From JAJFTV01 sp964426355 (GTDB lineage Bacteria > Chloroflexota > Anaerolineae > Anaerolineales > Anaerolineaceae), in contig CAYRRA010000149.1 in assembly GCA_964426355.1 (NCBI GenBank), positions 1-11,185 of the forward strand: a stretch of DNA of 11,185 nt, read 5' to 3'. Under the pieces are notes generated by a model. The model had not been told where the DNA came from, searched no databases, and saw nothing but the letters and a program-made list of their open reading frames with translations. Made by a program: the position numbers and the translations under genes. Position 1 is the stretch's first letter; every line of letters starts with the position of its first letter. Shown piece after piece: positions 5,582 through 11,185 of the stretch.

Positions 5582-6166
5582 ATGAGTGAGAAAATTTATC
5601 ATGGTGAAATAAAGCCTAAAGATATTGCCCAGGCAATTGTTGCCCATTTTAATCGAGGCAATTACCGCACTCAGCAAATCGGAAGTAGTGAGCAGGTGAT
5701 TGTTCAAATCGCGACAAACGATTTTCGCAGCTCTGGCGGGCAAACTGCATTAAGTGTCACAATTCGGAAGGTTGAGGACGGCGTGTCCGTACAAATTGGC
5801 AAACAAGCCTGGTTAGGCATTGCTGCCAGCCTTGGTTCAACAGCGATCCGTGCCATCCGCAACCCTTTCAGCTTGATTGACCGGATTGATGACATAGCCC
5901 AGGACATCGAATCACTGCAAATCTCTGAAGAAGTTTGGGAAGTCATTGACCAGTCAGCCCGATCAATAGGAACCGGGCATGCACTTTCCGAACGGCTCAG
6001 GAAACTGGTATGCGAGTACTGCCTGACGCCGAACCCCATTGGTTCAGCACATTGTATCGCCTGTGGTGCTCCGTTAGGCAGTGTGCAACCAACAACCTGC
6101 CCAAAATGCGGTTTCGTTGTCATTTATAACGAAAAAATCTGCCCCAACTGCGGTAATCGTCTCTGA
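5582..6166 (+). CDS. Double zinc-ribbon protein of unknown function
   Basis: Protein of 194 residues. The N-terminal part (1 to about 130) looks like a small alpha/beta domain with beta strands at about 38-75, a hydrophobic Gly/Ala-rich helix (78-92) and an acidic helical end (100-125). I do not recognise its family. The C-terminus holds two zinc ribbons of identical geometry: Cys144/147 with Cys158/161, and Cys173/176 with Cys187/190, each CxxC-10 residues-CxxC. There is no signal peptide, so it is probably cytoplasmic. A TTG at 5564 opens the frame six codons earlier, but that would lie inside the TATAAT promoter. The ATG at 5582 sits exactly where transcription should start, and there is no Shine-Dalgarno. 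It heads the plus-strand block and ends 14 bp before the aminopeptidase gene. Confidence 0.75.
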   Translation: MSEKIYHGEIKPKDIAQAIVAHFNRGNYRTQQIGSSEQVIVQIATNDFRSSGGQTALSVTIRKVEDGVSVQIGKQAWLGIAASLGSTAIRAIRNPFSLIDRIDDIAQDIESLQISEEVWEVIDQSARSIGTGHALSERLRKLVCEYCLTPNPIGSAHCIACGAPLGSVQPTTCPKCGFVVIYNEKICPNCGNRL

Positions 6167-6172
6167 TAGAAT
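6167..6172 (+). promoter_or_regulatory. Possible internal -10 box before the aminopeptidase gene
   Basis: TAGAAT (five of six consensus bases) lies just after the zinc-ribbon stop codon and eight bases before the ATG at 6181, which has no Shine-Dalgarno. The sequence 17 bp upstream, CCAACT (6144-6149), resembles the one in front of the zinc-ribbon gene. It may be a second leaderless-type promoter, but a chance match is quite possible. Confidence 0.25.
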
Positions 6173-6180
6173 TCGCAAAC

Positions 6181-7182
6181 ATGAAAAAACATCATCATAC
6201 GATCACGGATGTACCGGGGTTATCGGTCGGGCATGCCCAAAACGAAGATGCATTGACAGGCTGCACCGTTATACTCTGTCCACCTGGAACGGTTGGCGGT
6301 GTTGACCAACGTGGCGGTGCTCCGGGAACACGCGAAACAGATTTACTTCGACCCATGCACCTGGTCAATGAAATCAACGCAATCTTACTCACCGGTGGTT
6401 CAGCCTTTGGCTTGGATGCGGCTGCAGGAGTGATGCAGTTCCTGGTTGAGAAAGGTATTGGTTATAACACCGGTGTGGCAAAGGTACCCATTGTTCCAGC
6501 GGCTGTCCTCTATGACCTGGATATGGGTCAATCATCGATACGCCCGGACAAAGAAATGGGGTACCAGGCATGCATCAACGCGACCAGCCCCAATGTCATT
6601 CAAGGAAACGTTGGCGCAGGTACAGGTGCCAAAGTAGGGAATCTGTTTGGCATCCGCAGTGCCATGAAATCGGGTATCGGGACTGCCTCCATAGAGATTC
6701 AACCCGGGCTGTTTGTCGGTGCACTGTTCGCGGTTAATGCCTTTGGTGATGTGCTTGACCACCAGACCGGCAAAATCATTGCAGGAACCCGTTCACAACA
6801 AATCGCTGGGATTAAAGTAGGTACTGAATCTTACTTCGCCGATACACTCGAAACAATGCGCACCTGGATTGGTTCAGGGATTCTGAAATTCATGTCGATG
6901 CAGAATACCGTCATTGGCGTTGTGGCGACCAATGCAAAATGCAACAAAGAGGAAATCAACAAAATTGCCCAGATGGCTCAAGATGGAATCGCAAAAACAA
7001 TTCGTCCAGCCCACACAATGTTGGACGGTGACACCATTTTCTCGCTGGCTACTAATAAAAAAAGGGCAGATATTAACCTGGTTGGCGCTTTTGCCGCCAG
7101 CGTAACCGCATTAGCCATCAACAACGCCGTTCGTTCAGCAAAATCTGCTGGTGGTTTGCCGGTTGCTTCAGATGTGGTATGA
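6181..7182 (+). CDS. P1 family (DmpA/S58) self-processing aminopeptidase
   Basis: N-terminal-nucleophile hydrolase of 333 residues in the L-aminopeptidase/D-esterase DmpA group, which cuts itself into two chains to expose its catalytic residue. Motifs in order: DVPGLSVGHA at 10-19, the GTRETDLLRP region at 49-58, LTGGSAFGLDAAAG at 70-83, GNVGAGTGAKVG at 142-153, and DGDTIF at 282-287. The predicted cleavage site is Asn242-Thr243, just before VIGVVATNA, where DmpA and BapA have Gly/Asn followed by Ser. This would give chains of 242 and 91 residues with Thr243 as the nucleophile. There is no signal peptide, so a cytoplasmic role in peptide or D-/beta-amino acid peptide turnover is likely. The substrate cannot be told from sequence. 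It lies in the plus-strand block, 19 bp before prs. Confidence 0.9.
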   Translation: MKKHHHTITDVPGLSVGHAQNEDALTGCTVILCPPGTVGGVDQRGGAPGTRETDLLRPMHLVNEINAILLTGGSAFGLDAAAGVMQFLVEKGIGYNTGVAKVPIVPAAVLYDLDMGQSSIRPDKEMGYQACINATSPNVIQGNVGAGTGAKVGNLFGIRSAMKSGIGTASIEIQPGLFVGALFAVNAFGDVLDHQTGKIIAGTRSQQIAGIKVGTESYFADTLETMRTWIGSGILKFMSMQNTVIGVVATNAKCNKEEINKIAQMAQDGIAKTIRPAHTMLDGDTIFSLATNKKRADINLVGAFAASVTALAINNAVRSAKSAGGLPVASDVV

Positions 7183-7201
7183 AGACCATCAAGGCGGAAT
7201 A

Positions 7202-8152
7202 ATGATCGAGCATCCATTACGTATCTTTTCAGGTTCAGCCCATCCGAAGTTGGCATTGGAAATCGCATCTATACTCAATGCTTCACTCGGTAAAGCCACG
7301 ACCGTAAACTTACCCGACAGCGAAATCCATGTAATGATAGACGAAGTCGTGCGCGGTCAAGACATCTTCATTATCCAACCCTGCAGCGTGCCTGTGAATG
7401 ACAATTTCATGGAGTTACTGCTCTATATAGATGCATTTCGACGGGCTAGTGTACATACAATCAATGTGGTGATTCCTTATTACCCTTACTCAAGACAGGA
7501 ACGCATGGCAAAGGGACGAGAGGCAATTAGTGCACGTGTGGTTGCCAGCCTCATTGAAACGATGGGGGCACGCCGGGTACTATACGTTGACATTCATAAT
7601 AAAGCTATTCAAGGTTTCTTTACAATCCCAGTAGACCCCGTCAGCGCCATATCTGTTCTTTCCGAATACTTCAGAAAACCTGAATTTTCAAATGCGGCGA
7701 TTGTAAGCCCTGATGTAGGACGCGCAGCGATGGCGGGAAAGTACGCTGAAATCCTTAATCTCCCCCTGGTCGTAATGCATAAACGCCGTACCAGTTTTCA
7801 GGATACCAAGACTACTCACGTGGTCGGAGATATTGAGAATCGAACCCCAATCATTATTGATGATATGATTGCCAGTGGAAGTATACTGAGGCAAATTGAC
7901 GCACTCTATGACAAAGGAGCTAAAGGAAAAGCTTACTTTGCAATCACGCACCCCATCTTGTTGCCTTCCGCCATTGAAATTTTGGAAAATGACGATCGAA
8001 TAGGGAAACTGATTGTGACCAACACAATTCCAATTCCACCAGAAAAACTCTCGCCAAAAATCGAAGTTTTGTCGGTCGCGCCACTATTGGCGGATATCAT
8101 CAAAAAAATCTATCTCGGCGAATCGATTTCGCCAAGGTTATCGTTAATTTAG
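7202..8152 (+). CDS. prs: Ribose-phosphate diphosphokinase (PRPP synthetase)
   Basis: Makes PRPP from ribose 5-phosphate and ATP for nucleotide, His and Trp synthesis. The frame opens at 7151, inside the previous gene, but the ATG at 7202 follows AAGGCGG (7191-7197) by four bases and gives 316 residues, the usual length. Visible parts: PYYPYSRQER (93-102), YVDIHNKAIQGFF (128-140) with the metal-binding histidine (132), the catalytic loop HKRR (193-196, with Lys194 and Arg196), and the ribose-phosphate loop DDMIASGSI (220-228). The latter differs from the common DDMIDTGGT: the Asp, Thr, second Gly and last Thr are changed, so this belongs to a divergent branch. Class I PRPP synthase is the best call. 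Activity towards a related substrate is possible but less likely, because the catalytic Lys/Arg and metal ligands remain. Confidence 0.93.
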   Translation: MIEHPLRIFSGSAHPKLALEIASILNASLGKATTVNLPDSEIHVMIDEVVRGQDIFIIQPCSVPVNDNFMELLLYIDAFRRASVHTINVVIPYYPYSRQERMAKGREAISARVVASLIETMGARRVLYVDIHNKAIQGFFTIPVDPVSAISVLSEYFRKPEFSNAAIVSPDVGRAAMAGKYAEILNLPLVVMHKRRTSFQDTKTTHVVGDIENRTPIIIDDMIASGSILRQIDALYDKGAKGKAYFAITHPILLPSAIEILENDDRIGKLIVTNTIPIPPEKLSPKIEVLSVAPLLADIIKKIYLGESISPRLSLI

Positions 8153-8200
8153 TAAACCCATATCAAGCATGTCATTTTCGCAAGGTCTATGGAGTTAATA

Positions 8201-9055
8201 ATGGTCAGGATAATCGCAGATACACTTTCTTGTATTACAGTACAAGAAGCAAAATCATTAGGCATACCTCTATTACCACAGATCATCATCTTTGGTGAAG
8301 AGAGTTATAGAGATGATACAGAAATCGATACTAAAACATTTCTTGATAAGTTAAAGAAATCAAAAGAGCTCCCCAAAACAGCCGCGCCTGCGCCAGCTTT
8401 ATATACGCCAATACTGGAACAAATTATTGCCGATGGCGATACACCATTCATCATTTGTCCAACCAATGAATTGAGTGGAACATATCGGAGCGCAGTCATT
8501 GCGGCGAAAGATTTTCACGGGGTAGATATCCGCATTGTGGATACCCAGACTCTTGGAGCTGGGTTAGGTTCCCTGGTCAGGCAGGCGATAAAATGGGCTG
8601 CTGAAGGAGACCAGCCAGACCAAATCGAAATCAAGCTAAAAGAGATGGCATCGCGACAAAGGCTTTATTTCATGGTGGCTACTTTAGAATATCTTTACAA
8701 GGGAGGGCGTATTGGCGGAGCACAGGCTTTTCTTGGCAGTGTCTTACAGGTAAAACCCATCCTTCAACTTCAAAATGGTAAAATTGAACCGGCTGGCAGC
8801 CAGAGGACTCAAAAGAAAGCCATCAATTACCTTATTCAACTGACTCAGGAAAACTGTTCTAAAGGAGAAAATGCACATCTAAGCGTGATGCACGGAGGGG
8901 AAATTGAAGAAGCTATGCAATTGGTCGATAAACTGAAAGAAATTTCCGGACAGACCGATATTCCCATCTACGATCTTCCTGCAGCGATCCTCGTTCACGG
9001 TGGTCCCGGTGCATTTGGGATCTCGTTTTTTGGTGATACACTTGCCATTTCATAA
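8201..9055 (+). CDS. DegV family fatty-acid-binding protein
   Basis: DegV/FakB-like protein of 284 residues. Family members hold a fatty acid in a buried pocket and, in Firmicutes, present it to the kinase FakA. Conserved blocks: LSGTYRSA at 91-98, RIVDTQTLGAGLGSLV at 111-126, LEYLYKGGRIG at 162-172, LGSVLQVKPIL at 178-188, and HGGPGAFG at 266-273. Thr60, Ser92 and His266 fall at the positions that hold the fatty-acid carboxylate in known structures. The first motif is unusual: ADTLSC (6-11) replaces the common TDSTAD, and AAPAP (61-65) replaces SQPSP. Two ATGs are in frame (8189 and 8201). GGAG at 8191-8194 lies six bases before the second, and family N-termini agree, so 8201 is chosen. No fakA-like gene is present here. 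The gene lies 48 bp after prs. Confidence 0.9.
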   Translation: MVRIIADTLSCITVQEAKSLGIPLLPQIIIFGEESYRDDTEIDTKTFLDKLKKSKELPKTAAPAPALYTPILEQIIADGDTPFIICPTNELSGTYRSAVIAAKDFHGVDIRIVDTQTLGAGLGSLVRQAIKWAAEGDQPDQIEIKLKEMASRQRLYFMVATLEYLYKGGRIGGAQAFLGSVLQVKPILQLQNGKIEPAGSQRTQKKAINYLIQLTQENCSKGENAHLSVMHGGEIEEAMQLVDKLKEISGQTDIPIYDLPAAILVHGGPGAFGISFFGDTLAIS

Positions 9056-9094
9056 TAAACCTGTCCATAATTTGCAGTAAAACCTTCCTTGGCA

Positions 9095-9781
9095 ATGCAA
9101 GATTTTTCTGTCAGTTCAATGATCTTGTGGGAAGATCAAGACCTGGTAGCAATCAGCAAGCCATCCGGTCTCTTAACCATCGAGGATGGGTATAACAAAG
9201 AATTACCCGACCTGAAAGGTTTGCTAAAAGCAAAATACGAACAAATTTACACGGTGCATCGCCTGGATAAAGAAACCAGCGGAATTATCATTTTCGCAAA
9301 AAATGCGGATGCACACCGGCAGCTTTCTAAACAATTTGAAGAGCGATGCATCAAGAAGGTTTATCATGCCCTAATCAATCGAATTCCTGAATGGAATGAA
9401 ATTTGGGTGGAGGCACCCCTACTCATAAACGGGGATCGAAAACACAGGACTGTCAGCAATGAATTATTGGGAAAACCAGCCAAAACGAATTTTTCGTTAA
9501 TTGCTGCTACCTCCGCAGGCGCATTAATCAGTGCGCAACCTTTCAGCGGTTATCGTCACCAAATTAGAGCCCACCTTCGACATATTGGATTATCTATCCT
9601 CCGTGATGAGCTTTATGCCAGTAAAGAAATAGAACCACAAACATCAACGCTCCCCATCACGCGTTTGGCACTTCATGCTTTTTCAATTTCATTAGCACAT
9701 CCAGCTACCCATGAAAACATGACCCTCTCTGCTCCATATCCTGAGGATTTCCAACTTGCCGCCAGCAAGATAACAGGTTAA
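9095..9781 (+). CDS. RluA-family RNA pseudouridine synthase
   Basis: Enzyme of 228 residues that isomerises uridine to pseudouridine in rRNA or tRNA. The catalytic motif HRLDKETSG spans 55-63, with the nucleophilic Asp58. Other family blocks are the opening WEDQDLVAISKPSGL (12-26), KKVYHALI at 87-94, and the GYRHQIRAHLRHIG block (about 152-165). There is no N-terminal S4 domain, so it resembles the short RluA/RluC-catalytic type; the target uridine cannot be assigned. The start is uncertain: TTG at 9089, ATG at 9095 and ATG at 9119 are in frame, and none has a clear Shine-Dalgarno. I take ATG 9095. It is the last gene of the plus-strand block and converges with hppA; transcription should end at the shared terminator. 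Confidence 0.88.
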   Translation: MQDFSVSSMILWEDQDLVAISKPSGLLTIEDGYNKELPDLKGLLKAKYEQIYTVHRLDKETSGIIIFAKNADAHRQLSKQFEERCIKKVYHALINRIPEWNEIWVEAPLLINGDRKHRTVSNELLGKPAKTNFSLIAATSAGALISAQPFSGYRHQIRAHLRHIGLSILRDELYASKEIEPQTSTLPITRLALHAFSISLAHPATHENMTLSAPYPEDFQLAASKITG

Positions 9782-9905
9782 CACAGGTACAGCCTGATCA
9801 TATTCAAACAATCAAAAATTTCGTTCAAAATTAAGATTGTTCCTGAAGTCGAGGATATCAAAACAGGATACGTTAGCTTAATAAAAACATTCTGAATGGT
9901 CATAG

Positions 9906-9948
9906 AAAAAAGCTTGAGCTCCTCCTTAATAGGAGCCCAAACTTTTTT
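9906..9948. terminator. Bidirectional intrinsic terminator between the RluA gene and hppA
   Basis: An 18-bp stem (9906-9923 pairs with 9931-9948) closes a 7-base loop. It has A6 at one end and T6 at the other, so either strand yields a hairpin followed by U residues. In the minus-strand RNA the two imperfect positions are G-U wobbles; in the plus-strand RNA they are A-C mismatches (9913/9941 and 9917/9937). The element should therefore stop hppA transcripts more strongly than those of the plus-strand block. Confidence 0.85.
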
Positions 9949-9965
9949 GATATTTAGACAATTTT

Positions 9966-9992
9966 GTTACCAGGAATTATTACATTGGTAAC
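9966..9992. repeat. Perfect 7-bp inverted repeat next to the hppA stop codon
   Basis: GTTACCA (9966-9972) and TGGTAAC (9986-9992) are exact inverted copies around 13 bases, 16 bp beyond the hppA stop. No T-run follows on the minus strand, so it is not an intrinsic terminator by itself. It could form a 3' stabilising hairpin in the hppA mRNA upstream of the terminator. Confidence 0.4.
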
Positions 9993-10008
9993 GAGGTTTA
10001 TTTAAAAA

Positions 10009-11185
10009 CTAATCCAGTCTGGGTACCGGTTTCTTGCTCTGCCCAATTGCCCAAACCATTCCGCCAAAGAGCAAAGCAACAACGATCCAACCACCGATTC
10101 CGAGGTCCTGGTATTTAACGATCACCGGGGCAGCAATCAGGCTGACCATATTGACGACTTTAATCATAGGGTTCAATGCTGGCCCTGCGGTATCTTTCAA
10201 TGGATCGCCAACGGTATCACCAACCACACCCGCTTTGTGCCTCTCAGAACCCTTTCCGGTATTGGCAGCCAAATCACGGGGTTCATCCTCGATACCTTTC
10301 TTAGCGTTATCCCAGGCACCACCTGCATTGGACATAAACACAGCAAGCAACTGACCGCTCAAGATAACACCAGCCAGGAACCCGCCTAAAGATTCAACCC
10401 CAAAGATCAAACCGACGATCAAGGGCATAACCACTGAAATGGTAGCCAGTGGGAGCAGTTCCTTTTGTGCCGATTTCGTAGTGATACCCACAACGCGTGC
10501 ATAATCCGGTTTTACCGTTCCTTCCAAGATACCAGGAATTTTGAATTGCTTACGCACTTCGCTCACAACCATACTGGCAGCACGAGATACTGCACGAATA
10601 GATAATGAACTGAACAGCCACGGTAACGCACCGCCGAGAAGGAAACCAATGAATACTGTGGTATCTGAAACACGAATGGATTCCATCTTTGGCATCGAAA
10701 GTTGTTCCAATACACGACCCACATCGGTGATATAAGAAGCAAAAAGACTGACAGCAGCGATAACCGCAGAAGCAATTGCAATCCCTTTTGTAATCGCTTT
10801 TGTTGTGTTTCCAACTGCATCCAGGTCAGCCATAATTTGACGGGCTTTTCTCGTTTCATCATCATCGATACCATGCCAAGAAAGCTCGCCAATCCCATTT
10901 GCGTTGTCCGAAATGGGACCGTAGGAATCCATCGCAACGTTGTTGCCGGTGTGGCTGAGCATCCCAATACCGATCATAGCTACGGCGTATAACACATATA
11001 CCGGATCAGGAGCACTTTGATAAAGCAAAAGGGAGAAGAAGAATGAAATTGCGATAATCACCAATGCCCAAACACTGGATTCCATACCCAGGGAAAGCCC
11101 GGAAAGAATAGTGGTCGCAGCACCGGTATCGGTAGATTCAATGACTTCCTTTACCGGTGCACTCTTGGTCGAGGTGAAATATGAG
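10009..11185 (-). CDS. hppA: Membrane-bound proton-pumping pyrophosphatase, K+-independent type (5' end outside window)
   Basis: Integral membrane enzyme that couples pyrophosphate hydrolysis to ion pumping, probably H+. The 391 C-terminal residues of about 700 are present. The frame runs open past the internal ATG at 11083-11085 to the window edge with clear family sequence (VKEVIESTDTGAATTILSG), so the true start lies beyond 11185. Visible motifs are GPISDNANGIGELS, LDAVGNTTKAITKG, GGAWDNAKKGIE and GDTVGDPLKDTAGPALNPMI. In the GNTTKAITKG motif, Lys (codon 10798-10800) and Thr (codon 10789-10791) replace the Ala and Gly/Ala of K+-dependent enzymes, which marks the K+-independent H+-pumping class. 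The segment alternates hydrophobic helices with charged substrate-binding loops. The gene converges with the RluA gene and shares its terminator. Confidence 0.95.
   Translation of the reverse strand, partial: SYFTSTKSAPVKEVIESTDTGAATTILSGLSLGMESSVWALVIIAISFFFSLLLYQSAPDPVYVLYAVAMIGIGMLSHTGNNVAMDSYGPISDNANGIGELSWHGIDDDETRKARQIMADLDAVGNTTKAITKGIAIASAVIAAVSLFASYITDVGRVLEQLSMPKMESIRVSDTTVFIGFLLGGALPWLFSSLSIRAVSRAASMVVSEVRKQFKIPGILEGTVKPDYARVVGITTKSAQKELLPLATISVVMPLIVGLIFGVESLGGFLAGVILSGQLLAVFMSNAGGAWDNAKKGIEDEPRDLAANTGKGSERHKAGVVGDTVGDPLKDTAGPALNPMIKVVNMVSLIAAPVIVKYQDLGIGGWIVVALLFGGMVWAIGQSKKPVPRLD

Noticed and set aside
5704..6123. Minus-strand open frame of 139 codons inside the zinc-ribbon gene
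   Set aside because: Antisense to a gene with clear zinc-ribbon cysteines; its peptide has no recognisable pattern.
7151..7201. Longer N-terminus for PRPP synthetase starting inside the aminopeptidase gene
   Set aside because: The extra 17 residues are not family-like, and the ATG at 7202 has a good Shine-Dalgarno and gives the standard length.
9807..9841. Inverted repeat AACAATC / GATTGTT with a 21-base loop after the RluA gene
   Set aside because: Short, AT-rich arms and a long loop with no T-run; the real terminator lies about 65 bp further on. Probably chance.
10563..10967. Second minus-strand frame of 134 codons inside hppA
   Set aside because: It overlaps highly conserved pyrophosphatase sequence in another frame and has low-quality composition.

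Overview
The window looks like an ordinary chromosomal segment of a non-photosynthetic bacterium, most likely Chloroflexota of the Anaerolineae type. This placement is inferred from gene style, not from a marker gene: a glutaredoxin-DUF2085 fusion, a surface SH3 protein with a Pro/Thr-rich stalk, a Tat-exported L,D-transpeptidase, a double zinc-ribbon protein and a K+-independent membrane pyrophosphatase. It contains no rRNA, tRNA, CRISPR array, IS element or phage gene. Both ends cut through genes: pgeF at the left, hppA at the right. The window therefore probably represents a whole contig or the end of one.

Left block (about 1-3500, minus strand). This is a tight operon read from right to left: L,D-transpeptidase, CcdA-type thiol-disulfide carrier, a glutaredoxin fused to a DUF2085 membrane domain, and PgeF. 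Gaps are 21 and 29 bp, followed by a 20-bp overlap. A good promoter (TTGACA, 17 bp, TATCTT) lies just before the first gene, with a palindrome across its spacer and -10. The set suggests a link between cell-wall maturation (an L,D-transpeptidase with a catalytic cysteine, and the peptidoglycan editing factor) and delivery of reducing power across the membrane. This is the most interesting idea in the window.

Middle minus-strand block (3607-5465). smpB (tmRNA partner) is followed 3 nt later by a polyprenol/phytol-kinase-like membrane protein. Upstream of smpB is a separate surface-anchored SH3 protein. smpB has a -10 box exactly six bases before its ATG and no Shine-Dalgarno, so it may be read from a leaderless mRNA.

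Plus-strand block (5582-9781). Five co-directional genes have short gaps: a double zinc-ribbon protein of unknown role, a DmpA-like self-processing aminopeptidase, PRPP synthetase (prs), a DegV-family fatty-acid-binding protein and an RluA-family pseudouridine synthase. The block starts at a palindromic ATTATAAT that can act as a -10 box both ways, between this block and the divergent SH3 gene.

Right end. hppA (minus strand, 5' end outside the window) converges on the RluA gene. The 227-bp gap between them holds an 18-bp-stem terminator usable from both sides and a second perfect 7-bp hairpin beside the hppA stop codon. No intergenic stretch in the window exceeds 300 bp.
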